Positions 1 to 6,640 of a stretch of DNA of 12,379 bases are shown here, one piece after another (within the stretch, counting starts at the first letter, position 1; every line of letters begins with the position of its first letter). The translations under genes were made by a program, and so were the position numbers. The notes under the pieces are model-generated. The model was given only the letters and a program-made list of their open reading frames with translations, made no database searches and was not told the origin of the DNA. The DNA comes from CAVEFW01 sp964579575 (GTDB lineage: Bacteria; Actinomycetota; Coriobacteriia; Coriobacteriales; Eggerthellaceae). The DNA is taken from the NCBI GenBank assembly GCA_964579575.1, contig CAZOGL010000046.1:1-12379 (forward strand). Reading direction: 5' to 3'.

Positions 1-36
1 TTTGCTGCCCTATTACCCTATAATGGCGGCAAGAAA

Positions 37-49
37 GAGAGGTCCTCTC
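37..49 (-). terminator. possible weak terminator of the NifX-like gene
   Basis: A 13-base palindrome (GAGAGG, one base, CCTCTC) lies 32 bases past the stop codon of the minus-strand NifX-like gene. Read on the minus strand it is followed by TTTCTT. The stem is only about 5 bp with a 3-base loop, so termination would be weak. The same palindrome read on the plus strand sits just behind a TATAAT at 19-24. Confidence 0.35.
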
Positions 50-60
50 ATGGAACCTTT

Positions 61-94
61 TCCTCAGTGTTTGCAGACTCCTCAGTGCTTGCAG
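61..94 (-). repeat. 18-bp-period duplication of the NifX-like gene's 3' end
   Basis: Two copies of a 16-base motif (61-76 and 79-94) differ at one position and are 18 bases apart. On the minus strand the first copy read holds the gene's last codons TGC AAG CAC TGA (Cys-Lys-His-stop), and the second, in the same frame, reads TGC AAA CAC TGA. The gene's terminal codons and stop have therefore been duplicated downstream, and the lysine codon change is synonymous. Confidence 0.75.
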
Positions 95-444
95 GCCTGA
101 TCGAGTTGCATCTCAGGCAGGGCACCGCGCATGAGCAGCGTGACCGCACCGCCCACATAGGGCTGGTTTTGCTCCACATAGACTTTGATACCAGCGTCGG
201 TAAAACGGGTGAAGGGCGGCACGCCCATGCCGACGACGATGATGGCATCTATGCCCTGGGATATGGCAAAATCGATGACGCCGCCGCATCCAGCAACGTC
301 ATGGTCGACATTTTTGAGCGCCTCTACCTTGGTGCACTTGTCGCCCTCGATGGTGACCAGGGTAAACCAGGGGGCGTGGCCGAAATGTCCGCTACGGGTT
401 GCGGCAAGGCCATCAGGGGTCTCGGCGGGTATCGCTACAAGCAT
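82..444 (-). CDS. NifX/NifB-like dinitrogenase iron-molybdenum cofactor family protein
   Basis: The 120-residue product has the compact single-domain pattern of the dinitrogenase iron-molybdenum cofactor biosynthesis family (NifX/NifY/NifB C-terminal, ribonuclease H-like fold). It opens with MLVAIPAET, has the S-G-H-F-G-H-A motif near residues 18-24, a central D-H-D-V-A-G-C-G-G stretch, and a closing V-Y-V-E-Q-N-Q region. The ATG start is preceded by AGGGAG with 6 bases of spacing. In nitrogen fixers such proteins carry FeMo-cofactor precursors, but single-domain members are common in anaerobes without nitrogenase and their role there is unclear. No nif gene is visible nearby, so a nitrogenase role should not be assumed. 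It is divergent from hsp20, and its last codons are duplicated just behind the stop. Confidence 0.85.
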   Translation of the reverse strand: MLVAIPAETPDGLAATRSGHFGHAPWFTLVTIEGDKCTKVEALKNVDHDVAGCGGVIDFAISQGIDAIIVVGMGVPPFTRFTDAGIKVYVEQNQPYVGGAVTLLMRGALPEMQLDQACKH

Positions 445-570
445 ATTCTTCTCCCTACACGCTAAACAAACAATTTACAGCCACAGAGTACACCTTTACA
501 GGCGGCATCCCGCGTTACGACCGCCCAACGGGTGGCTTGACTCTGACGCAGGAGTGGTCGCCACATCACT

Positions 571-608
571 TTTGTTTTGGTCTTGTCCCCTTTCGTTTTG
601 GTCTTATC
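571..608. repeat. 21-bp-period direct repeat upstream of hsp20
   Basis: Two near-identical 17-base copies (571-587 and 592-608, 15 of 17 positions matching) share the core GTTTTGGTCTT. The 21-base period is about two helical turns, which would place both copies on the same DNA face. The pair lies 51 bases before the CIRCE operator in the divergent NifX-like/hsp20 interval and could be an extra regulator site. I see no gene in 445-739. Confidence 0.6.
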
Positions 609-658
609 GAGACGAGCGGAATTTTTTAAATCGATAATGTCAAGACTTTGTGAAGACG

Positions 659-685
659 TTAGCACTCTCAACTCGAGAGTGCTAA
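659..685 (+). promoter_or_regulatory. CIRCE operator (HrcA-binding site) of hsp20
   Basis: The sequence TTAGCACTC, nine bases, GAGTGCTAA is an exact 9-9-9 match to the CIRCE inverted repeat that the HrcA repressor binds in many bacteria. It lies 54 bases before the hsp20 start codon. HrcA would repress hsp20 at normal temperature and release it on heat shock. I could not place a convincing -35/-10 pair; GATAAT at 633-638 is a candidate -10 without a good -35. Confidence 0.93.
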
Positions 686-739
686 TCGGTGATAAAGTAA
701 GCCCTGTAAGAAAGAAAACCGAATAGCAGGAGGCACATC

Positions 740-1198
740 ATGTATGGATTAGCACAGTATCGACCGGTCAACCACGAGCTTGAGTACAACCCCTTCAAGA
801 CCATGGCAGATTTCGAAAAGAGGTTCTTCGGCGAGCCGTTCGTCGGGTTCATGCGCAACACGGAACCGCTCGCATTCAAGACCGACATCTCCGACCAAGG
901 TGACAAGTATCTGCTTGAGGCAGACCTCCCCGGGTTCAAGAAGGAGGACGTCAGCCTTGACCTCGACGGTGACAAGTTGACAATCAAGGCAGAGCGCCAC
1001 TCCGAGCACGAAGAGAAGGACGACAAGGGCAATCTCGTTTGCAGCGAGCGCTCCTTCGGATCCTACTCACGTAGCTTCGACGTCTCCGAGGTCAACACCG
1101 AAGAGATCACGGCAAAACTCGAGGACGGGGTCTTGACCTTGGATCTGCCCAAGAAGCAGGCAAGTGTTCCGACCGCACGTCGTATCGAAGTCCAGTAG
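740..1198 (+). CDS. hsp20: Hsp20-family small heat-shock protein
   Basis: The 152-residue product is an ATP-independent holdase chaperone that binds unfolding proteins in the cytoplasm and keeps them refoldable. The alpha-crystallin domain spans about residues 42-140, with the family hallmarks D-L-P-G-F near 62-66 and G-V-L-T-L-D-L-P-K at 130-138. A short C-terminal I-E-V (149-151) is in the place of the I-x-I/V motif that docks neighbouring subunits into oligomers. The start is fixed by AGGAGG at 728-733, 6 bases before the ATG. Regulation is visible as a perfect CIRCE operator upstream, and a strong terminator follows. The gene appears to be a single transcription unit unrelated to the polysaccharide locus. 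Confidence 0.96.
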   Translation: MYGLAQYRPVNHELEYNPFKTMADFEKRFFGEPFVGFMRNTEPLAFKTDISDQGDKYLLEADLPGFKKEDVSLDLDGDKLTIKAERHSEHEEKDDKGNLVCSERSFGSYSRSFDVSEVNTEEITAKLEDGVLTLDLPKKQASVPTARRIEVQ

Positions 1199-1323
1199 GT
1201 CCCTCTTCGCGAGCAAGCCCTGTGGGATACGCAGCCTAGCGGAACCGCCCCCCTACGGGGCTTGCCAAAGCTTATAGGTAAGAGCGGACACATAAACCAT
1301 ATTGCCAACAATATCTTTCCCGA

Positions 1324-1370
1324 AAGCGGACGAGGAGCCACCATCAGGTTCCTCGTCCGCTTCTTATTCT
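1324..1370 (+). terminator. intrinsic terminator after hsp20
   Basis: A perfect 13-bp stem (1324-1336 pairing with 1350-1362), rich in G+C, encloses a 13-base loop and runs into TTCTTATTCT. This is a clear rho-independent terminator on the plus strand about 125 bases past the hsp20 stop, and it insulates the exporter promoter downstream. The rest of 1199-1484 holds no gene I can support. It contains only a small ATATTG/CAATAT hairpin at 1299-1314 and a 7-bp inverted repeat (1383-1389 with 1426-1432). Confidence 0.85.
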
Positions 1371-1484
1371 CGACGTCTTCCGGGCGGGCAGGTGCGCTCC
1401 CAATCCCCTAAAAACTGATAGGTGCGCCCGCCGACCCTCCTCGGTATCTCCACCTTACGCCTACAAGCGCGCCCCTCCCCCACC

Positions 1485-1493
1485 TGTTATAAT
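1485..1493 (+). promoter_or_regulatory. extended -10 promoter of the exporter genes
   Basis: TGTTATAAT is an exact TGnTATAAT extended -10 element for the housekeeping sigma factor. No recognisable -35 lies 16-18 bases upstream, which extended -10 promoters tolerate. Transcription would begin near base 1500, giving a leader of about 36 bases before the GTG start at 1536. Its position argues against the further-upstream in-frame GTG at 1422. Confidence 0.7.
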
Positions 1494-1524
1494 GTGACGT
1501 TAGCATTACAACCAAAACCACTCC

Positions 1525-1531
1525 GAGGGGA
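1525..1531 (+). promoter_or_regulatory. ribosome binding site deciding the wzm start
   Basis: GAGGGGA lies 4 bases before the GTG at 1536 and is the only good Shine-Dalgarno match near a possible start in this frame. With the promoter just upstream it fixes the permease start at 1536. Confidence 0.7.
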
Positions 1532-1535
1532 AGTC

Positions 1536-2321
1536 GTGGCATCAGACCTCTTAACAAACAGCGAGCTGAAACGCAGCTGGTTCACCGTATCTAGCCTCGT
1601 CTCCAGAGACTTCAAACTCAAATACCGTCGCAGCGTTCTAGGCGTCCTTTGGAGCGTCTTGAACCCGTTGCTCATGATGTGCGTCCTAACGGCGGTGTTC
1701 AGCCAATTCTTCAAGTTCAACATCGAGAACTTCCCGCTATACCTGATCTTGGCGCAAACCGTCTTCAACCTCATGGCGGACTCCACGAGCGCAAGCGTAC
1801 AATCCATCATCGACTCCGCATCGCTCATCAAAAAGATCCGCATCAAGAAGATCATATTCCCCGCCGAGAAGTGCCTGTTCCAATGCATCAACTTCGGCTT
1901 CTCTCTCATCGCCGTCGCCTTCGTGATGGCCTACTTCCAAATCTTCCCCACGTGGCGCATCATCCTCATCATCCCGCTCACATTCTTCGTCCTCATGTTC
2001 AGCATGGGCTTGAGCCTGTTGCTCTCGAGCCTCGCGGTCTTCTTCCGCGACATCATCCACCTTTGGAGCGTCCTTTTGACCGCTTGGACCTACGCGACGC
2101 CGTTATTCTATCCTCTCGACATCCTTCCTGATTGGATGATCGTGGCGGAAAACTTCAACCCGATGTATTACTACGTCACCTACTTCCGCGACATCATGCT
2201 TTATGCCCAAACCCCCAGCTTGATGATGAACCTGCAATGCCTCGGTTTCGCCGTCGTGACGTTCATCGTCGGACTTCTCGTGTTCAAGAAGCTCGAGAAG
2301 AAATTCATCCTGTACGTGTAA
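1536..2321 (+). CDS. wzm: Wzm/TagG-like ABC-2 polysaccharide export permease
   Basis: The 261-residue membrane protein is the transmembrane half of an ABC exporter for lipid-linked polysaccharide. The N-terminus is cytoplasmic and basic, with an F-K-L-K-Y-R-R-S-V-L-G segment (26-36) typical of the ABC-2 family just before the first membrane span. About six hydrophobic spans follow, near 34-56, 67-83, 113-135, 141-171, 175-195 and 235-251, and the family F-R-D-I motif sits at 170-173. Length matches the Wzm/TagG/RfbA family (about 260). I chose the GTG at 1536 because it has a Shine-Dalgarno match and the promoter lies inside the longer 299-residue alternative. The ATPase partner follows after 19 bases, so the two are co-transcribed. 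Confidence 0.93.
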   Translation: MASDLLTNSELKRSWFTVSSLVSRDFKLKYRRSVLGVLWSVLNPLLMMCVLTAVFSQFFKFNIENFPLYLILAQTVFNLMADSTSASVQSIIDSASLIKKIRIKKIIFPAEKCLFQCINFGFSLIAVAFVMAYFQIFPTWRIILIIPLTFFVLMFSMGLSLLLSSLAVFFRDIIHLWSVLLTAWTYATPLFYPLDILPDWMIVAENFNPMYYYVTYFRDIMLYAQTPSLMMNLQCLGFAVVTFIVGLLVFKKLEKKFILYV

Positions 2322-2340
2322 CAACGCTTTCGAGGTACCC

Positions 2341-4173
2341 ATGGCTGAATACAGCAAGCTCACCGAAGAGGTCATCGACGAGACCGACGACCGCGAGTCC
2401 ATGATCAAGGTCGACGACGTGACCATGGTGTTCAACATCGCAAGCGAGCAGTTGAACAACCTGAAAGAATATGCCATCGCCATCGCCCGCCACGAGCTTA
2501 TGTTCAAGGAGTTCAAAGCGTTGCAGCACATCAGCATCGATGTGAAGCGGGGTGACGTGTTCGGCATCCTCGGCACGAACGGCTCCGGCAAGTCCACCCT
2601 CATGAAGGTCATCGCCGGCGTGCTTGACCCCACTGAGGGCACCTGCACCGTCAACGGAAACATCGCCCCCCTCATCGAGTTGGGCGCCGGTTTCGACATG
2701 GACCTCACAGCACGTGAGAACGTGTACCTCAACGGAGCGCTCCTCGGCTACTCCAAGAAGTTCATCGACGAGAACTTCGATGCCATCATCGAGTTCGCCG
2801 AGGTTGAGGACTTCCTCGACATGCCCCTCAAGAACTACTCCTCCGGCATGGTCAGCCGTATCGCCTTCGCGATCGCCACCGTCATCGTTCCCGAGATCCT
2901 CCTTGTTGACGAGGTGCTTTCCGTCGGAGACTTCATGTTCCAAAAGAAGTGCGAGAACCGCATCAAGGAGCTCATCGACCAACACGGCGTCACCGTCCTT
3001 ATCGTCTCCCACTCCAACGAGCAGATTGCACGTCTTTGCAACAAGGCCGCATGGATCGAGAAGGGTCACATGCGCATGTGCGGCAAAGCTCAAGACGTAT
3101 GTCGCGTCTACGGCGCGCTCGGCGGGCGTAAAGGCTCCTCCGAAAGCGAAACGCGCATATTCGACCTTCTGACCAATCGCGATGAGCACGACGAGTATCC
3201 CGTTAACTCCGTCTTCGGCGGAGACCCAGTTGAGTCCTCAGTCAACCTTGCACTCGCCCGTTGCAATCCCAAAGGAGGTTCCGTCGACAACAAGACGGCG
3301 ATTCTCGTCCCGAACTCGACCCACATCAACTCCGTGTTTGCCGCAAGCCTTGCCCAGGTATTCGACGCACCGGTCATCCAAACGCGCAGCGACTACACCT
3401 CCGCACCGGTTGAGCACTATCTCGCGCTCAACCATCCCCAACGCGTCTTGTTCGTGGATTGCGGCAAGGCAGCCCCTGTCGTGCTCGACCGCATGCGATC
3501 TTTGGATTGGAAACCGGAAATCGTAGACCTGTCTGGTGACGGTTTCTTTCCTGGATTCTCGCTCGAGCTTATCAACCGTGGCGCCGAGCAGGGGTGGTGG
3601 GGTGACACCTTCGTTCTTATGGAGTTCACCGATGTCGCCGAGAGCGTACCAACCATGCCGCTGCTGTCCTCGTTGCATGCTCCGGTGCTTATGACCTTGG
3701 CCTCGGAGGGTCTCGGAAAAGCGGAACTCGACGACATCCTGAACCGTGTCGACACCCTCGGCTTCAAGCGGGTCTTGGCAATTGGACCCTCTTTGGACCA
3801 AGCTCTTATCGATACCGCACGCGAAAAGATCGAGACCATCGTCCTCGGTCGCGAGGGAACGCAGTTTGCCCGCAGCTTCGAGATCACGAAATGGGCCTTT
3901 GAGCACCGCGGGAGCGAGACATGCGAGATATGCATCGCGTCGCTGGACTCCACGCAATGGTCGTATGTCTTCAGCTGCTCCGGCTACCTTGCCCCTACCA
4001 ACGGCGTCGTCATGATGGAGGACTCTCTTGACCTTGACGGCATCAACACCTGTATCGACTTCCTTCACGACAATGCCGCCGCCATCTCTGACGTGACGTT
4101 TACGGGAAGTACCTCCTCTTTCACGGAAAGCGACTACGACCTTCTCAATACCGCCTACTACGAAGGTAAATAG
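2341..4173 (+). CDS. wzt: Wzt/TagH-like ABC export ATPase with C-terminal CWB2-like repeats
   Basis: The 610-residue protein powers the permease encoded just upstream. The nucleotide-binding domain (about 20-260) has Walker A G-T-N-G-S-G-K-S-T at 78-86, signature Y-S-S-G-M at 166-170, Walker B I-L-L-V-D-E at 186-191 and the switch histidine H224. The ATG has GAGG 5 bases before it. Wzt proteins are usually about 400-470 residues and may end in a carbohydrate-binding sandwich. Here residues 318-610 instead resemble three tandem cell wall-binding type 2 units (about 318-410, 422-520, 527-608). Their alternating strand/helix pattern includes A-A-S-L-A-Q-V-F-D-A-P-V-I-Q-T, and junctions L-S-G-D-G-F-F (397-403) and L-G-R-E-G-T-Q-F (502-509) resemble the CWB2 G-x-x-R-Y motif. 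There is no signal peptide, so the domain should be cytosolic. The CWB2 assignment is by eye from pattern. Confidence 0.92.
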   Translation: MAEYSKLTEEVIDETDDRESMIKVDDVTMVFNIASEQLNNLKEYAIAIARHELMFKEFKALQHISIDVKRGDVFGILGTNGSGKSTLMKVIAGVLDPTEGTCTVNGNIAPLIELGAGFDMDLTARENVYLNGALLGYSKKFIDENFDAIIEFAEVEDFLDMPLKNYSSGMVSRIAFAIATVIVPEILLVDEVLSVGDFMFQKKCENRIKELIDQHGVTVLIVSHSNEQIARLCNKAAWIEKGHMRMCGKAQDVCRVYGALGGRKGSSESETRIFDLLTNRDEHDEYPVNSVFGGDPVESSVNLALARCNPKGGSVDNKTAILVPNSTHINSVFAASLAQVFDAPVIQTRSDYTSAPVEHYLALNHPQRVLFVDCGKAAPVVLDRMRSLDWKPEIVDLSGDGFFPGFSLELINRGAEQGWWGDTFVLMEFTDVAESVPTMPLLSSLHAPVLMTLASEGLGKAELDDILNRVDTLGFKRVLAIGPSLDQALIDTAREKIETIVLGREGTQFARSFEITKWAFEHRGSETCEICIASLDSTQWSYVFSCSGYLAPTNGVVMMEDSLDLDGINTCIDFLHDNAAAISDVTFTGSTSSFTESDYDLLNTAYYEGK

Positions 4174-4180
4174 CGCTTAC

Positions 4181-4226
4181 CAACGTAACGTTGCCGGATA
4201 ATTAGAGGGTTGGATATCCGACCTTT
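4181..4226. terminator. possible weak terminator between the convergent blocks
   Basis: Two inverted repeats follow the exporter stop: CAACGTAACGTTG at 4181-4193, and a 16-base near-palindrome at 4208-4223 followed by TTT. Neither has a long T tract, so bidirectional termination is plausible but weak. Confidence 0.3.
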
Positions 4227-4248
4227 CGCGATTGCACGGCGAACAGCG

Positions 4249-4358
4249 CCTATTGGCGATTGACACCTGTTATTGCGCGTCGCACAAGCCGCCGTATGGC
4301 GCTTACCATCTATTGCGCGTCGCATGCCACCTATTGGCGACCGGCCACCTATTGAGCG
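4249..4358 (-). repeat. degenerate CAATAR repeats behind the last glycosyltransferase
   Basis: Read on the minus strand, five imperfect units each contain CAATAG or CAATAA, starting with the gene's own last codon and stop (CAA TAG). On the plus strand the cores lie at 4349-4354, 4331-4336, 4310-4315, 4270-4275 and 4250-4255. The first three are 18 and 21 bases apart and so stay in frame. Units at 4271-4284 and 4311-4324 share 14 identical bases (TATTGCGCGTCGCA). The array fills most of the space between the two convergent operons. Confidence 0.65.
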
Positions 4359-5536
4359 GCGCTGCGATCAGCCACCGCGTTAAGCATTCTCTCGAGCTTG
4401 TCCATAATCGTTGACCAGCAATAATACGTATCGACATACCCAGGACCCGCTTGCCCCATGGCGACACGTTCCTCCTCGTGGGTCATATAGAAATCGACCA
4501 TGCGCTCAAACTCGGCAAAGTTGGTGTAGAACAGACCGGCGTTGCTGCGCAGACAATGACCCTTCAAGACGTCGCAACGACCATTGACAAGTACGGGTGT
4601 GTTGACGCGGAGCGCCTCGAGGACAACCATAGAAAGGCTCTCAAACGGTGACGATTGGACCAAGGCCACCGCACCCTCCATGCCTGCGTACTTGTCGGCC
4701 TCGTCCACAAAACCCAAACTGACGATGTCCTTATGGTCGGGTATGGGGATGTCCGCCTTGCCCATCAACACAAGCTTCAACGGACTGGCGGGATGTCGAA
4801 GCTTGTAGTTGAGGAAGTAGTGGAACAGCTCATCACACCCCTTGGCCAAAGTAATACGGCCCGCATATACGAGGTAGGGCGCATCCCCAAGCCCGAACTT
4901 CTCACGAAACTCCTCCGCGGACCCATGGGGAGCGACAACGCACCCCACGCCTCCCACATCCACAAGGATGCCCTCGGAATCGAAGGTCCTTTGGAGGAAC
5001 GCGAGCTCCTCAGGGGTGATGGCGAACCAACCCGCCGCGCCCTCGAGGACCCCTTTATACACCGGCTGGTGGATCCATGCCTCGTCATGCGCGGTGGGAA
5101 CGATGATTGCCTTGTCGCCAACGAGGGGGATGCTGAAGACGGTGGGATAGAACATGTACGTCATCAGCATGAACGCGTCATAATCATCGCGATGCTCGCG
5201 TACGTAGTCGATAAGACCGGGACAAAGAGGCCCTTGCTCGCTGACCCATTCCTTGCCGGTCTCGACCGTAGCCAAAGGAGAGAGCGCCCTTATATTCAAT
5301 TCGTCGCTCAAGTTGCGTCTCTTCTCAGCGGCCCAACGGCGCACCAAGATCCCGTCAACATACTCTTCATCGGCGTCGATATCATTTTCCCAAGTCACAT
5401 AGTCAGTGCACTTAGTAGTAAGCACCTCGACCTCGAAATGCTCCTTGAGACGTTGCACAAACGAGCGGCACGCGCTCTCGGATCCGCCCAGGATGTTATC
5501 ACCGTAACGTTGAACGACAACACAAATCTTCCTCAT
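4349..5536 (-). CDS. GT4-family glycosyltransferase (third of the cluster)
   Basis: The 395-residue retaining GT-B glycosyltransferase probably adds a sugar from a nucleotide donor to the growing polysaccharide at the cytoplasmic face. The N-terminal acceptor domain has the G-G-S-E motif (17-20) common in GT4 enzymes. The C-terminal donor domain has Y-A-G-R-I (224-228), an M-G-K loop (258-260), and the E-x7-E signature with E299 and E307. The ATG is preceded by GGGAG at about 8 bases. It begins 27 bases after the previous glycosyltransferase stop and is the last gene of the minus-strand operon. It is only distantly related to the other two transferases here. Donor and linkage cannot be read from sequence; given gmd and rmd, GDP-D-rhamnose or GDP-mannose is likely. 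Confidence 0.9.
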   Translation of the reverse strand: MRKICVVVQRYGDNILGGSESACRSFVQRLKEHFEVEVLTTKCTDYVTWENDIDADEEYVDGILVRRWAAEKRRNLSDELNIRALSPLATVETGKEWVSEQGPLCPGLIDYVREHRDDYDAFMLMTYMFYPTVFSIPLVGDKAIIVPTAHDEAWIHQPVYKGVLEGAAGWFAITPEELAFLQRTFDSEGILVDVGGVGCVVAPHGSAEEFREKFGLGDAPYLVYAGRITLAKGCDELFHYFLNYKLRHPASPLKLVLMGKADIPIPDHKDIVSLGFVDEADKYAGMEGAVALVQSSPFESLSMVVLEALRVNTPVLVNGRCDVLKGHCLRSNAGLFYTNFAEFERMVDFYMTHEEERVAMGQAGPGYVDTYYCWSTIMDKLERMLNAVADRSAAQ

Positions 5537-5563
5537 CGATCAGGCTCCCAAACCGTATAACCC

Positions 5564-6640
5564 TTACGCCCCAACAAATCCTCTTATCAATGTGGACAAC
5601 CGCTCAGACGTCTTCTCATACGAGAAATCCTCCAAACGCCGCCTTTGCCCCTCGAGGATGTTGGCGCGCAACCCCTCGTCGCGGACAACACGATCCATAA
5701 CGCCCGCCGTCACAAAGGGGTCCTTCTCGTCAAGGAGGATACCCGCACCTCCAAGGGTCTCGCCCACCGCAGTGCTGTCGTAAGCGACAATCGGCGTATC
5801 GAACATCATGGCCTCGACAAGGGGGATACAAAATCCCTCATGTTCGCTTTGGCACAAAAAGACGTCGGCGATCTTGTAGTACGCCAAAATCTCATCGAAC
5901 CCGATATGGCCCGGGAAGTACACGTCATCCAAGTCGAGATCCTCGACATAACCAAGAAGGCGGGCACCATAGCGATCAGTCTTGTTGAAAGCGCCAACCA
6001 AGAACAGGCGCGCATTCGGGTCGTAGTGTTTCTTGTATGCCCAAAACGCCTTGATGACGTCCTCATGGCACTTATTTGGGGCAACACGCCCGGTAAACAG
6101 GATATTCGCTCCAGGCTTTCCCTGATAGCGGTTGACGATCTCCTGGTTCGGCTCTGCCTTGTAGTCCTCGAAGGGAATGAGGATGGGCGCCACGTCGATG
6201 GGACACCTGAACCCCTTCGCCATGAGATTCATACGGTTGAACTCAGAATCCGCAATCACATAGTCGACGCGCTTGGACAAAGCCCTCGTCTGCAAAAAGC
6301 CGTCAAGGCAGGAAGCGTATGCTTGCTCGTCGTAATCCCTGAACCACCTTGAAGGGGTGATGTTGTGGTAGATAATTGCCTTCTTGCACGTCAAAAGCGA
6401 GAAACGCTTGTTCATGAAACAGCCCGTAGAGAGGTGGAGAATCGCGACATCCTCGTCCGTCAATTCATCACAAAACGCTATGGGTTCAACCGCGATCTCC
6501 TCATCGGGCTTGCGCAACACCTTCTCCACGCACAGGCGGGCATCTAAGCCCTGCGCAAGCAACATCTTGTGGATGGCGAGGCAGTCGTTGCTCACGGCGT
6601 CGCCGCGAGACAGGACCGACAAAAGTTGAACGACCCTCAT
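5564..6640 (-). CDS. GT4-family glycosyltransferase, paralogue B
   Basis: The 358-residue GT4 glycosyltransferase likely uses a GDP-sugar made by the upstream genes. It has Y-H-N-I-T-P (91-96) in the acceptor half, F-T-G-R-V-A-P-N-K (182-190) at the donor-domain entry, and the E-x7-E signature with E268 and E276 within S-E-H-E-G-F-C-I-P-L-V-E-A-M. An in-frame upstream ATG would add 14 residues rich in Arg, Gln and Gly. I prefer the ATG at 6640 because it overlaps the preceding stop as TAATG, matches the N-terminus of its paralogue, and the extension would lie inside the preceding gene's repeats. The protein is clearly paralogous along its length to the gene at 7182-8267, including a long identical tract near residues 300-322. 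Confidence 0.92.
   Translation of the reverse strand: MRVVQLLSVLSRGDAVSNDCLAIHKMLLAQGLDARLCVEKVLRKPDEEIAVEPIAFCDELTDEDVAILHLSTGCFMNKRFSLLTCKKAIIYHNITPSRWFRDYDEQAYASCLDGFLQTRALSKRVDYVIADSEFNRMNLMAKGFRCPIDVAPILIPFEDYKAEPNQEIVNRYQGKPGANILFTGRVAPNKCHEDVIKAFWAYKKHYDPNARLFLVGAFNKTDRYGARLLGYVEDLDLDDVYFPGHIGFDEILAYYKIADVFLCQSEHEGFCIPLVEAMMFDTPIVAYDSTAVGETLGGAGILLDEKDPFVTAGVMDRVVRDEGLRANILEGQRRRLEDFSYEKTSERLSTLIRGFVGA

Noticed and set aside
462..671. 69-codon minus-strand frame with a repeated Asp-Lys-Thr-Lys-Thr-Lys segment between the NifX-like gene and hsp20
   Set aside because: The repeat comes from the 21-bp direct repeat, the frame overlaps the CIRCE operator, there is no good ribosome binding site, and the composition is not protein-like.
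1299..1314. ATATTG/CAATAT hairpin between hsp20 and its terminator
   Set aside because: It has only a 6-bp A+T-rich stem with no T tract; the 13-bp hairpin just after it explains termination better.
1422..1535. N-terminal extension of the permease from the GTG at 1422
   Set aside because: The extended -10 promoter lies inside it, the residues do not fit the family N-terminus, and a ribosome binding site precedes the GTG at 1536.
3238..4068. Long antisense frames opposite wzt and other genes
   Set aside because: High G+C codon bias leaves long open antisense frames; none shows family motifs or start signals.
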